The notes beneath the pieces were generated by a model. It was not told where the DNA came from and made no database searches. It saw nothing but the letters and a program-made list of their open reading frames with translations. Shown here piece by piece: positions 23,629 to 33,006 of a DNA stretch of 64,000 nt. The translations under genes were made by a program, and so were the position numbers. Positions within the stretch are counted from its first letter, which is position 1. The number at the start of each line of letters is the position of its first letter. Location: the NCBI GenBank assembly GCA_964527595.1, contig CAZGPI010000003.1, positions 1-64,000 on the forward strand, read 5' to 3'. Source of the stretch: GWF2-38-10 sp964527595. GTDB taxonomy: Bacteria; Babelota; Babeliae; Babelales; RVW-14.

Positions 23629-24798
23629 TTACAAACGAGTTTTGTTTTTGTCTGAAAAAAGCACAGCTTTTTCGGTATAGATCTTGTGGTAAGATGTAAT
23701 GGTTTTTTTTAGCGAAAATCTGTCGGCTACGAGAGCCTTGTTGGCTTTTTGCATTGAAATACGCAAGTCATTGTTTTCACGTAAACTTTTTATAGCCTCG
23801 GCAAGTGCTTGGATATTGTTGGTTGGCACAATGAGTCCATTGACATTGTGTTCGATGACATCGTGTATAGGCGTTTGGTTTGTGGTGATAATGGGAAGCC
23901 CAAAGCAAAGTGCTTCAAGAAGTGCTATTGATAATCCTTCACTTTGAGACGAAAGGACAAAGCAATCGAATAGCGGGTAAAAACTTATAGCATCGGTACG
24001 ATATCCTACAAAGATTACTTTTTCGCTTATCCCAAGGTCTGAACATAACGTTTTAAGCGTTTGTTCTTGGCTGCCACCACCAACGATCATGAGGGTTGTT
24101 TTTTTATGACTATTTTTACCGCAGGCCGTTCCTTCCTGCACCTCCCTGAAAGCTTTTATAAGTATGTCGTATGACTTAATTGGTTCGAGTCTGCCAAGGG
24201 CGCCAATGACAAAATCGTTGTCGGTGAGTCCAAAATCGGCACGCTTAAGTTGATGCTTTTGAGCGCGCGAGCAAACCGACGGACAATCAATGCCATTATT
24301 GATTGTTATTAAGTTATTTGCGAGGTTAGGGTCTTTGAGTTGAGCTATGATGTTTGTATGGTATGTGTCATGCGTTGAAGTAGACACCGCAACGATTTTT
24401 GTCGCATAGCCAACGGTTTGGCGATCAAACCAATTTCTAAATTTACCTTCATCAAAACTATTACCATGGATATCGCAGATAATGGGGAGCGAAAAATATT
24501 TTGCCATGAGTCGACCGATGATATTGGCTGACCATAATGCGCTGTGAATAATATTAGGTTGCTCTTGTTTAATAAGTCGTGCAAGTTTCCAGAGGCCGAT
24601 TGGGTCAGTATAAGAAATTAATCCGGTTATGTGATGCGTCGTAATATTGAGCGCATGAATTTTTTCAAGATTTGGGCCAGGATGAAAATAGGCAACAACA
24701 TGTTCATGTGGATTATTATTGGCAGCAGTTAGAAAATTTATCAAAGCGCTTTCCGCGCCACCGATTTTTAGGCTGGTAATGAGATGGAAGATTTTCAT
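23629..24798 (-). CDS. Glycosyltransferase, GT-B fold, family 4-like
   Basis: 389 residues. Transfers sugars from nucleotide-sugar donors, probably in cell-surface glycan synthesis. N-terminal LITSLKIGGAESALINF is the usual acceptor-side loop. VIGALGRLEPIKSYDILIKAF starts the donor domain (about 195-215), and the EX7E motif is seen as SEGLSIALLEALCFGLPII (about 286-304). A family B repeat inserts REVQEGTACGKN around residue 218, between the first strand and 'TLMIVGGGSQE'. Donor and acceptor cannot be named. Confidence 0.88.
   Translation of the reverse strand: MKIFHLITSLKIGGAESALINFLTAANNNPHEHVVAYFHPGPNLEKIHALNITTHHITGLISYTDPIGLWKLARLIKQEQPNIIHSALWSANIIGRLMAKYFSLPIICDIHGNSFDEGKFRNWFDRQTVGYATKIVAVSTSTHDTYHTNIIAQLKDPNLANNLITINNGIDCPSVCSRAQKHQLKRADFGLTDNDFVIGALGRLEPIKSYDILIKAFREVQEGTACGKNSHKKTTLMIVGGGSQEQTLKTLCSDLGISEKVIFVGYRTDAISFYPLFDCFVLSSQSEGLSIALLEALCFGLPIITTNQTPIHDVIEHNVNGLIVPTNNIQALAEAIKSLRENNDLRISMQKANKALVADRFSLKKTITSYHKIYTEKAVLFSDKNKTRL
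24121..24148 (-). repeat. Family B repeat inside glycosyltransferase gene
   Basis: Read on the coding strand: AGGGAGGT lead, GCAGG-AAGGAACGG-CCTGC hairpin. Translated REVQEGTACG. Confidence 0.87.
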
Positions 24799-24850
24799 TG
24801 CCGGTTTCTTTTTGGGGAGGAGTAGGAGGGCATTGAGCCCTCCTTACATT

Positions 24851-27433
24851 TTATTCAATTAAGTCGTTTGATGATGATGAATTAGAGCCATCAAATTCTT
24901 TTTCAAAGAATGTTTGCAGTTTCTTTGCTCGTGATGGGTGCCTGAGTTTGCGCAAGGCTTTGACCTCAATTTGTCGAATACGTTCGCGGGTAACAGAAAA
25001 GTCTTTACCAACTTCTTCAAGCGTATGTTCTGAGGCAACGTCGATACCAAAGCGCATCTTAAGTACTTTTTCTTCACGTGGTGTAAGTGATTTAAGGATT
25101 TCACGAACCTTTTCTTTCAGATCTTCATTAACAACGGCGTCTACTGGTGAGTATTCGTTTTCGTCTTCAATAAAGTCTTTTAGGTATGTGTCATCGCTAT
25201 CACCAACAGGGGTTTCAAGAGAAACTGGTTCTTTAGAAATCTTGATAATGTTTTTAATTTTCTTTTCATCAAGATTAAGTTCTTTAGATAGTTCAGCAAA
25301 TGATGGTTCTCGTCCCATTTCTTGGACGTAGTTACGCGTAATTTTGTTGATCTTGCTGAGTGTTTCAACCATGTGTACTGGTACGCGGATCGTACGTGAC
25401 TGATCTGCAATTGCACGAGTTATAGCTTGCCTGATCCACCATGTTGCATAGGTTGAAAATTTGAATCCTCGTTCGAATTCAAATTTTTCTACCGCTTTTA
25501 ATAAACCGATGTTTCCCTCTTGGATGAGATCCAAAAAGTGGAGTCCGCGGTTAATGTATTTTTTGGCGATATTGACAACCAATCGAAGGTTTGCTCTAGC
25601 CAAGTCGTCTTTTGCTTCTTTGTCTTTGCGTTGGGAGATTGAAAACGATCTAAAGAGTTTAAGAATTTTTTCTTTAGATAGACCTGATTCAGACTCTGTT
25701 TTTTTGACAATCTTCTGACCGCTTTTGATTGTTGTTTCAAGTTGGTTTATTTGCTCAAGATCATCTGGTTTCGGATTTTTTAAACCCTTGTAAAATTTAA
25801 GTTTTTCTTCGCAGATCTTGTTTTCGTCTTCGCGTTCCTGGATTTTTGAGACGATCTTTTCTATCTTTTTGCCAAATTTACGGATTTGCTTATTCGAAAG
25901 TTTTATGGTGCGAATCGCGATAATGATTTGGGTGCGGTTATTTTCAACAGCGGCAAACATTTCTTTTTTCTTTGATTCATCACTTAATAAATTGCGGTAG
26001 GAGCGATAGATTTTATCTTCATTCGCAACAAGGTCTTTGATGCCATTGATCTGTTTAATAAGCTTTTGACGTTCTTCTTCAAATTTAGGTGAGTTGTCTT
26101 CGTCAAAATCGGAGAACTGAATTATTTCTTTTAAGAAGAGTGGTTCTCGATTTAGTCTTTCTTCTAAGCTCATTAATTCTTTTGCAACAAACGGAAATTG
26201 CGAGATTGTGTCAATCGAATCACGTTTGCCAGCAGCAATTTTATCGGCGATAACTTTTTCGGTAGTTTTGTTGAGCAGAGGAATTTTGCCAATTTCTTTG
26301 AGATATAACTTAACTGGATCGTTAAGTTGGCTTGGTTCGCTGAGACTTTTAAGCTTTTCAAGCTCTGAGTCTTCTTCTAAATCGCCTGAAAGTTCTATGT
26401 GTTCAATAGATGTTTCAAGATTTTTTTTCAGTGGATCAAAGGACTGAGCAGATTCTTCGCCGGTTGTTTCAAGGCTTGCTTCATAATCGGTAGGCATCGA
26501 TTCTAATTCTTCTTGTGAAATAAGATCGATGTTTTCTTTTTCTAATAAACGGAGTAATTCGTTTGAATCTTCTTCGCTTATTTTGTGCTTTGTGGTGAAT
26601 GATAGCAATTCTTCGTAGGTTAAAACGCCTTCATTTTTACCTTTTTCAAGCAAAAGCTCAACTTGTTTTTCGACGCTTTTGATTGAGTTGACGGCATGAT
26701 CTTCGCCTTCATGGATAATGAGATCGGTTGAATCTTCAAGCCCTTCTCCGCCATCATCGTCCATTAGCATTATTGGCTTTTTTAATACTTCTGCTGGAGT
26801 TATCTTTTTTTTAAGCAGGTCTTTTTCTTTTTGTGTCGGGGCTGCTTTTTTTGAAACAGTTTTTTTCCCTGTAGCTGGTTGCTCTTGGCTAAACATAGAT
26901 TGTTGACCCTGGTTTTTTTGTGGTGTTTTAGCTTGAATACTTGGGGTCGGTGCAATTACTTTTGGTGCGGGTGCCTTGGCAATAACAGGTTGTGCTTTTA
27001 TTACAGGAAGTTTTTTTACAGGTGTTTTTGGTGCTTTGGCCGGTTGAACTGACGGGGTTGCTTTTTTGGGCGCTACGCGAGCAATAATTGGAGCACTTTT
27101 TTTAACAAGAATTTTGCTTGGGGCCTTGATACCTTTTTTGGCAATCGAAGCAGTTACTTTTTTAGCCACTTTTATCGGAGCTGCTTTTTTGATGAAGCGA
27201 CTTTTGCCAGGGGCAACTTTCTTAACCACTTTTTTGACTATCTTGCTTACAACTTTATGTTTGCTAGGGGCAACTTTTTTAATAATCTTTTTAACTTTTT
27301 TTTGCGTTACGCGTGATGGCGCTCGCAAAGCCTTTGTTTTTTTTGGTGTGGCTTTTTTTTGCGTTAGAGCTTTAGCTTTTTTGGTGTGTTTTACCGCCTT
27401 ACCCCGGTTTATTTTGACGCGTGCTTTGGTCAT
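24851..27433 (-). CDS. rpoD: Primary sigma factor with a long basic N-terminal extension
   Basis: 860 residues. Housekeeping sigma-70 factor. Region 1.2 near 374 (DPVKLYLKEIGKIPLL), region 2 near 614-675 (RLVVNIAKKYINRGLHFLDL, FSTYATWWIRQAITRAI), region 3 following, and region 4.2 near 800-834 (TLEEVGKDFSVTRERIRQIE). Odd: the first about 190 residues are almost entirely Lys, Ala, Pro, Val and Thr (KKVKKIIKKVAPSKHK, VAPKKATPSVQPAKAP), like the tail of histone H1-type or HU-fusion proteins, then an acidic segment. The start overlaps the dnaG stop by 4 bases, the classic dnaG-rpoD arrangement. Confidence 0.95.
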   Translation of the reverse strand: MTKARVKINRGKAVKHTKKAKALTQKKATPKKTKALRAPSRVTQKKVKKIIKKVAPSKHKVVSKIVKKVVKKVAPGKSRFIKKAAPIKVAKKVTASIAKKGIKAPSKILVKKSAPIIARVAPKKATPSVQPAKAPKTPVKKLPVIKAQPVIAKAPAPKVIAPTPSIQAKTPQKNQGQQSMFSQEQPATGKKTVSKKAAPTQKEKDLLKKKITPAEVLKKPIMLMDDDGGEGLEDSTDLIIHEGEDHAVNSIKSVEKQVELLLEKGKNEGVLTYEELLSFTTKHKISEEDSNELLRLLEKENIDLISQEELESMPTDYEASLETTGEESAQSFDPLKKNLETSIEHIELSGDLEEDSELEKLKSLSEPSQLNDPVKLYLKEIGKIPLLNKTTEKVIADKIAAGKRDSIDTISQFPFVAKELMSLEERLNREPLFLKEIIQFSDFDEDNSPKFEEERQKLIKQINGIKDLVANEDKIYRSYRNLLSDESKKKEMFAAVENNRTQIIIAIRTIKLSNKQIRKFGKKIEKIVSKIQEREDENKICEEKLKFYKGLKNPKPDDLEQINQLETTIKSGQKIVKKTESESGLSKEKILKLFRSFSISQRKDKEAKDDLARANLRLVVNIAKKYINRGLHFLDLIQEGNIGLLKAVEKFEFERGFKFSTYATWWIRQAITRAIADQSRTIRVPVHMVETLSKINKITRNYVQEMGREPSFAELSKELNLDEKKIKNIIKISKEPVSLETPVGDSDDTYLKDFIEDENEYSPVDAVVNEDLKEKVREILKSLTPREEKVLKMRFGIDVASEHTLEEVGKDFSVTRERIRQIEVKALRKLRHPSRAKKLQTFFEKEFDGSNSSSSNDLIE

Positions 27434-29220
27434 ATAAGTCCCCTGCTTTGGATTCCTTGTTTAAGTTTTAAAAAAGTTCCAAGTATTTCGTTAAGGCGTT
27501 CTACGTCGTTTATTTCTCGTGCCGCTTGAATTTCTTCTTTAATCTGTTTAACGATGTTTTTCCAATTGAGCTTGCAAAAACGTGATACCAATTGCTCAAA
27601 AGATTCTGAACCAGCGGTATCGTCATACTTTAAGCTTACTCGAACAACCCAGGACTTTGTCTGCTCATCTAGACTGTCAAGAAAGGTATTCCAGAGATTA
27701 TCTGTTCCTTGTTGCTTGACGGTTTCATATGTTTTAAGCAGTGTCTGCATGCGAGTAGAAAAGTATGGTAGCAATTCATGATCTATTATAAGTGGCGTTT
27801 TGTTTTTGCCAATGTTATTCATTATAACAGAAAATATTTTTTCTTCTAGGACCGAAACGTCTTGTTCTTGTGGTGGTTCATCGGTTGGTGTTGGAGGGGG
27901 TGTAATTGGAGTTCGGGCCTCTTGCTGACTGTGCCGGTGCCGTTGTTTGAGCGTAAGTGCTTTGAGTGACTGTAAGGGCAATTGCATGACATTTGATGCT
28001 TGCTGAAGGAGGATGTCTTGCTTAAATTCGTCGTTAATGCGGGCAATGATATTGGTAATTTTTTCGGCTAAGCCTACCTTTTCAGATAGGGTTTTTTGTA
28101 AAAAATTTGTTGAAAGCGTTTGAATGAAAAAGGTGAAAATATCAAGGGCATTGAGGGTATAGGAGGTTAGGTCTCCATTGCCAACAAGCAGCGACGCAGG
28201 ATCTTCTTTGGGCGGGAGTTGGATAACCTTCATCTCCAGATTAACTTCCCAGCAGAGTTCGGTGAGGCGGAGCATGGCATTTTGGCCTGCGTTGTCGCCG
28301 TCATAGAGGACATAGAGCGTTTTGATGTGCCGTGCGAGCATTTTGAGGTGTTCGTGGGTGCATGCGGTACCTAGGGTTGCCACGGTATTAGTGTAGCCAT
28401 ATTGAACCATGGTTATGCAGTCCAGGTATCCCTCGACCAGAAAGGCAAATTCCTTTTCTTGCATAGATTTTTTTGCCAAATCAAAGCCAAACAATATCTT
28501 TCCTTTGATAAAGCCTTCAGATTCTTTGCTATTGTAGTATTTTGCTCGGTCGTCGCCGGTTTTAAAGATTCGTCCGCCAAATCCACAATGTCGGCCAAGA
28601 TTGTCGCGAATGGGGAAGATGATCCGTTCTTCAAAGGACGAGTAAAACTGAGCTCGACCTTCCATAATGATGCCGTGCTCAAGAAGATCTTTAGCTAGGA
28701 TGCCTTCTTTAGCCATCGATTTTAAAAAGGCATTAAGGTTGTTAACCCCGCTGGGAAAATAGCCGATATTGAACCGCTTAACTGTTTCTTGGGTTAGGCC
28801 TCGTTGGGCAATATAGCTTGATGCAAGATGGTCACGCAAAAAGTTTTGATGTGCCCAGGTTGCAACCGATGTACATATATGAAAAAATATCTCTTTTTCT
28901 TTGAGCGACTGCGATGAACCACCGATTTTTTGGAGCAAATCGTTAGGGACGGCTATTTTGTAGCGGTCGATCATATGGTGTACGGCTTCTATTTGAGACA
29001 GATTTTCGGTTTTAGCGATAAAGGCAATAACGTCGCCAGATGCTTGGCAGCCGAAACAGTAAAAAATTTGTTTATCCGGGCTTACCGTAAATGAGGCATC
29101 TTTTTCGGCGTGGAATGGACAGGGGCCTTTCCAGTAGTTTCCGGCTTGTTTGAGATGTACGTACTCAGAGATAATGTCAACGATAGAAAGGTTCGACTTG
29201 ATGTAGTTAAACAGCGACAT
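27430..29220 (-). CDS. dnaG: DNA primase
   Basis: 596 residues. Makes RNA primers at the replication fork. Zinc-binding domain with Cys34, His37, Cys55 and Cys58 (PCPFHAEKDASF, YCFGCQASGD). The core then has GFGGRIF, and the Toprim motifs EGYLDCITMVQYG and LYDGDNAGQNAMLRL. A Pro/Thr-rich linker leads to the C-terminal helicase-binding domain. Followed with a 4-base overlap by rpoD and preceded by lgt at 17 bases, so an lgt-dnaG-rpoD operon is likely. Confidence 0.95.
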   Translation of the reverse strand: MSLFNYIKSNLSIVDIISEYVHLKQAGNYWKGPCPFHAEKDASFTVSPDKQIFYCFGCQASGDVIAFIAKTENLSQIEAVHHMIDRYKIAVPNDLLQKIGGSSQSLKEKEIFFHICTSVATWAHQNFLRDHLASSYIAQRGLTQETVKRFNIGYFPSGVNNLNAFLKSMAKEGILAKDLLEHGIIMEGRAQFYSSFEERIIFPIRDNLGRHCGFGGRIFKTGDDRAKYYNSKESEGFIKGKILFGFDLAKKSMQEKEFAFLVEGYLDCITMVQYGYTNTVATLGTACTHEHLKMLARHIKTLYVLYDGDNAGQNAMLRLTELCWEVNLEMKVIQLPPKEDPASLLVGNGDLTSYTLNALDIFTFFIQTLSTNFLQKTLSEKVGLAEKITNIIARINDEFKQDILLQQASNVMQLPLQSLKALTLKQRHRHSQQEARTPITPPPTPTDEPPQEQDVSVLEEKIFSVIMNNIGKNKTPLIIDHELLPYFSTRMQTLLKTYETVKQQGTDNLWNTFLDSLDEQTKSWVVRVSLKYDDTAGSESFEQLVSRFCKLNWKNIVKQIKEEIQAAREINDVERLNEILGTFLKLKQGIQSRGLI

Positions 29221-29237
29221 TTAGTTTCCTTGCGGCA

Positions 29238-30044
29238 TTAGGAAGTTGCTTTGTGTTTTTTCCAGCTTACGATAATCAGTCCGATAAGGCAGAGCCCAAA
29301 AAAAGTTGCTGAATAGATCTGAGGGGCCGAAAGCATAAAGCTTGTCGATGAACCTAACGAAATTTCGGTTAATTGTCCTCGGTCTCCGCGCCAAAAATCA
29401 AGGGTGTAGCGAGAAATTGACTCAAGGATTAGGTAGATAAACGATAGCTGCCCAGGTTTAGTCGTGCCTATTTTTGCGATAATCATCATGATGATGAAAA
29501 TGCATAATGAAGATAAGCCCAGGTATATTTGAGTCGGGTGGAGTGGTAGTTGTAACGGCGCAAATCCGTCAGGATTTGTAAAGGTTATTGACCAAGGAAG
29601 GTCTGCGGCTATTCTGCCGTAACAACAGCCGGCAAATAAACAACCAGATCGGGCAATAGCCTGCATAAGTGGTGCGTATTGGCAGGCAAGGTCTATAAGC
29701 TGAAGGGGTTTGATGCGGTGATATACCAGGTAAATCGGAACGGCTATCAAGACACCAATTATTGATCCAAGTACCGTAAATCCAGGTTCCCAGAGCGCAA
29801 TTATTTCCAGAGGATAACGCAAAAAATGTTCCCATTCGCTGAAAACAAACAATAATCTGCCCCCAATAATTCCGGCAAGGAGTCCAAGGAAAACGACATT
29901 AAGGTATTGTTCCCCTGAGATCAATTCAATGCGCTTGGGATGGCGGTAAGTGAGCCATAAAAAGACCAAAAATCCAAAGGCAATCATTACGCCGTATGAG
30001 TGAATCCATAGTGGACCATAGATATGTAAAAGTTTGGGCAACAT
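29238..30044 (-). CDS. lgt: Prolipoprotein diacylglyceryl transferase
   Basis: 268 residues, about seven membrane helices. Transfers diacylglycerol from phosphatidylglycerol to the lipobox Cys of prolipoproteins. Signature AIARSGCLFAGCCYGR at about 129-144 and GGRLLFVFSEWEHF near 61-74 are present; HPTQIYLGL is the later conserved block. Its presence shows that lipoproteins are made. Leads the dnaG-rpoD operon. Confidence 0.95.
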   Translation of the reverse strand: MLPKLLHIYGPLWIHSYGVMIAFGFLVFLWLTYRHPKRIELISGEQYLNVVFLGLLAGIIGGRLLFVFSEWEHFLRYPLEIIALWEPGFTVLGSIIGVLIAVPIYLVYHRIKPLQLIDLACQYAPLMQAIARSGCLFAGCCYGRIAADLPWSITFTNPDGFAPLQLPLHPTQIYLGLSSLCIFIIMMIIAKIGTTKPGQLSFIYLILESISRYTLDFWRGDRGQLTEISLGSSTSFMLSAPQIYSATFFGLCLIGLIIVSWKKHKATS

Positions 30045-30055
30045 GTTAAATTCCT

Positions 30056-30088
30056 TTAGGGGGTTTCAAGGGGGGATGTCTTGGAAGT
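30056..30088 (+). repeat. Degenerate family C repeat upstream of lgt
   Basis: TTTAGGGGG lead, TTTCAAG-GGGGGATGT-CTTGGAA hairpin; loop altered from GGGAACG to GGGGATG. Confidence 0.6.
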
Positions 30089-30170
30089 TAAAATAATCGT
30101 TCGCATTATGATACAAATTTTTGGAAAAAAAGGATACCGGCGTCTGTTCCGTTATGCTTTTTGTCATCTC

Positions 30171-30202
30171 TTGTCATGCTTGGGCTTGCCCGAGCATCCA
30201 TC
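30171..30202 (+). repeat. Family A repeat, left of inverted pair
   Basis: TTGTCATGCTTGGGCTTGCCCGAGCATCCATC; arms CTTGGG/CCCGAG. It is separated by about 20 A/T-rich bases from the partner copy at 30223-30254, so the two could fold into a long hairpin. Confidence 0.83.
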
Positions 30203-30222
30203 TTAAAATTAACCAAATATCA

Positions 30223-30254
30223 GGATGGACCCCGGATCGAGCCCGGGGTGACAA
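30223..30254 (-). repeat. Family A repeat, right of inverted pair
   Basis: GGATGGACCCCGGATCGAGCCCGGGGTGACAA; arms CCCCGG/CCGGGG, different from the left copy yet paired. Confidence 0.83.
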
Positions 30255-30260
30255 AGAGAC

Positions 30261-31340
30261 TTAAATTTTGTCCAAAATAGTTTGATAAAGCAAGGCCGGG
30301 TTGGTCGCCACGGTCCTTTGTTCTATCATGGTAAAAAGATGCGGATATTGGGCGCTGATTTCTCTGGCGTTATCAACTTGATGAGATGTAGATGTTGCAA
30401 TGAGTGGAATGACAATACATGGCTTGCCAAAAAAAGCGACCTCAAAAATGGTTCCGGCACCGGCGCGGCAAATGACAAGGTTGGCAAGACCATAAAAATC
30501 TTTAACGTGTTCATAATATGAAAAGGTTAAAGCTGGGATACCGAGCTTTTGGTAAAAATCGGCCCAATTAAAATTATCTAAATTTCCGGTTTGATGAATG
30601 ACTTGGATTGATTGCAAGGTGTTATGGTCTACTCCAATCTGCAAAAATTGCTTGAGGGCATTATTGAGCATCAATGAGCCTTGCGAACCACCAAGTAAAA
30701 AGATTGTTTTTCTGCTGGTTTCAAAAGGTAAAGAGTCTTTAGTGATCATGGTGTTAATGTTTTTGATGACCATCAATTTATCAATGTTTTTGTCTTGTTC
30801 GGTAAATCTAATAGGGTAATTACACGGACGGCATTTACGCTCGAAATTCATGCCAAACGCGTGACAATGTTTTTGTGTTGCCTTAAATGGTATATGGATA
30901 ATATGTGCCAGCGGCATGAGCAGTTTGACCGCTTTTCCGGGGACAACGTTCAATTCATAAATCTCTATCTTGCTACCAAGTAATCGACCGGCCAAGCACA
31001 ATGGAATTGCGATGAGTCCGCCGGTGCTCACGATTTTTGTGGGGCGATGCTTGATAATTATCCAGAAACTTTTACCCAGCGACCAGAGAATTTGAAGCAA
31101 TATGATCGGATAAAGCCAAATCTTTTTTGGACTGAATTTGGCTATTGAAAAATTGATAATTGATGAAATAAAAGGATAATTTTCAAGAATCTTTTTATCA
31201 AGTGATGAAGTACCGGTGCAAAAAATCACATCGCCTTGCGGGTGTTGTTTGTGCCACGAGTTTGAAACAATAAGCGCGGGCAGAATATGTCCGCCAGAAC
31301 CGCTGGCAACGGCGCATAATGTTTCTTGTTTATTGTTCAT
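30261..31340 (-). CDS. murG: MurG-type N-acetylglucosaminyl transferase
   Basis: 359 residues from ATG at 31340; the frame also extends to a TTG at 31361. Adds GlcNAc to lipid I to give lipid II on the inner face of the membrane. Seen: VASGSGGHILPAL (glycine-rich loop), YELNVVPGKAVKLL near residue 125, LLGGSQGSLMLNNAL near 215, and CRAGAGTIFEVAFFGKPCIVIPL followed by HQVDNARE (about 285-320). The Gly-Gly-His loop and the GGSQGS block are diagnostic. The start overlaps the TPR gene by 11 bases, giving a dciA/TPR/murG operon instead of the usual dcw cluster. Confidence 0.9.
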   Translation of the reverse strand: MNNKQETLCAVASGSGGHILPALIVSNSWHKQHPQGDVIFCTGTSSLDKKILENYPFISSIINFSIAKFSPKKIWLYPIILLQILWSLGKSFWIIIKHRPTKIVSTGGLIAIPLCLAGRLLGSKIEIYELNVVPGKAVKLLMPLAHIIHIPFKATQKHCHAFGMNFERKCRPCNYPIRFTEQDKNIDKLMVIKNINTMITKDSLPFETSRKTIFLLGGSQGSLMLNNALKQFLQIGVDHNTLQSIQVIHQTGNLDNFNWADFYQKLGIPALTFSYYEHVKDFYGLANLVICRAGAGTIFEVAFFGKPCIVIPLIATSTSHQVDNAREISAQYPHLFTMIEQRTVATNPALLYQTILDKI

Positions 31341-33006
31341 GAGCAAGCTCAAGGTGTTCAATAATAGTATTGTCGTTTGGTGCCGCAGATAAAGCTTGAT
31401 TCAATATATCAAGCGCCTCGGTTTTTTTTCCAATTTTAATAAGCACGAGGCCTTTGGTGTCTAAAAAATAGGGCGAACTTGGGTTGAGCGCCAGAGCTTT
31501 ATCAATAAAATCAAGAGCTTTGTCTAGGTTTTGATTGGTTTGAACATAGTAAAAAGCGATAAGGTTATAAAGATTCGGTGACGTGGCGACATAATTTAAC
31601 GCTTTAGGTATAAAACTATCGAGGTTCTTGTAATCTTTAACGGAAAACAATACATAAGCAATATGGTAAAGAATTTTTGATTTAAGTTGTTCATCTTGTG
31701 AGAGCCTGAAGATGCTGTGATAGTAAACAATACCTTCTTTGTAGTTGCCATTTTCAATGCATAAATCTGCTAGCGCGCTGAGTATGCCGAGCGAGGGTGT
31801 ACTTGCACGATTAACATCTTCGATTGTTTTGATGATTTCAGGACGCGATATTCCTGAATTTTTTAACAATAAAATAGTGTGAATAGTCGAGCTATCTTGG
31901 GGGTTTTTAATAAGCCAATCTTTTAAAAAGGCGAGCGCTGCTTGTGGGTTTTTTTGTGCCAAAAGAATTTCGGTTTTAAGCAGACGAGCTTGTTTGAAGT
32001 CAGGCGTCTTACTAAGACATGTATTAATGTGTTCGAGAGCTGAGATGTAATTTTCTGCCTTGAATTCAATCAGTGCTAAATCAAAATGATATTCTGGTAC
32101 GTGATTTCTCATTTTTTTCAGATAATGAGCTGCTTCACTATATCGTTTTTGTGAAAAAAGAAGTTGGACGAGTTGCTTGGCAATAGTCTCTTCAGAACCG
32201 ACAAGGTCGAGGAATTTTTTATAACCAGAAATAGCGTCGTTAATTTTGCCTTGTTGTTCCAGGAGTACGGCTTTAAATAACCAGCCGCGATCAAATTTGG
32301 GAAAAGCTTCAAGACTTTTTTCAATCATTGCAAGAGCTTGCGCTGGTTGATTTGATTGAAGGTAGATTTTTGATTTGAGAAAATAGAATAAAAAGAATTT
32401 TGAGTGTAAGACTGGTTTTTCAAGGCATTCATCAATGAATGAAAGCGCTTTTTCAAGTTGATTGTTTTGTATGAGTGATATTGCTGTGTAGTATGCAACT
32501 TGTTCGTTATCAGGATGTTTTTCCGCTAATGCAGTAAAGAGGCTTGTCGCCTTTATTTCTTGATCGGTATTTAGATACGCTTGCGCCACCATGAGTTGAA
32601 ACTCGAGGTTATCCTTAAAGGCCGTTTCAAGAATTGCTGTTTTGTTTTCATAGAGTGAAACAATACCCTTAAATTGTCCGGTATCAAAAAGTAACCGAAC
32701 AAATCCGTCATAGGTATAAGGTGATGGTTCTTGAGCGAGTAGGTATTGATAGGCTTTGAATGCGTCGGCCGCCTTGCCTCTTGTGTGAAGATAGCTTGCT
32801 TGCAGATAGCGGGCATATGTTGCCGCCGTGCTTTTTTGCTTATCTTCAATAAAACAAACCGTTGGGGCACTCTTGTTTTTTTTCTCGTGCCGATGTTTTA
32901 CTTTTGTTCGATAATTGGTTTGACGATGCATTTTCGGTTGAGCGCGTAACGGTAAGATCATCAAGATGCTTAACGTAAAAAAGATGCTTTCCTTAGACAA
33001 AAACAT
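31330..33006 (-). CDS. Secreted TPR-repeat protein
   Basis: 558 residues. Signal peptide MFLSKESIFFTLSILMILPLRAQ, then at least ten tetratricopeptide repeats from about residue 60 to the end. Typical units are YTAISLIQNNQLEKALSFID, LNTDQEIKATSLFTALAEK and FLDTKGLVLIKIGKKTEALD. TPR arrays bind partner proteins; envelope-biogenesis scaffolds of this shape are common. The start directly follows the stop of the DciA-like gene (TAAATG), and murG starts inside its end. Confidence 0.85.
   Translation of the reverse strand: MFLSKESIFFTLSILMILPLRAQPKMHRQTNYRTKVKHRHEKKNKSAPTVCFIEDKQKSTAATYARYLQASYLHTRGKAADAFKAYQYLLAQEPSPYTYDGFVRLLFDTGQFKGIVSLYENKTAILETAFKDNLEFQLMVAQAYLNTDQEIKATSLFTALAEKHPDNEQVAYYTAISLIQNNQLEKALSFIDECLEKPVLHSKFFLFYFLKSKIYLQSNQPAQALAMIEKSLEAFPKFDRGWLFKAVLLEQQGKINDAISGYKKFLDLVGSEETIAKQLVQLLFSQKRYSEAAHYLKKMRNHVPEYHFDLALIEFKAENYISALEHINTCLSKTPDFKQARLLKTEILLAQKNPQAALAFLKDWLIKNPQDSSTIHTILLLKNSGISRPEIIKTIEDVNRASTPSLGILSALADLCIENGNYKEGIVYYHSIFRLSQDEQLKSKILYHIAYVLFSVKDYKNLDSFIPKALNYVATSPNLYNLIAFYYVQTNQNLDKALDFIDKALALNPSSPYFLDTKGLVLIKIGKKTEALDILNQALSAAPNDNTIIEHLELAHEQ

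Noticed and set aside
24811..24838. Another family B copy upstream of the glycosyltransferase
   Set aside because: GGGAGGAGTAGGAGGG resembles the lead, but the loop and arms do not fit; the GGAGGGC/GCCCTCC hairpin may be unrelated.
27066..27437. Plus-strand hydrophobic frame
   Set aside because: Antisense of the basic tail of rpoD; no ribosome site.
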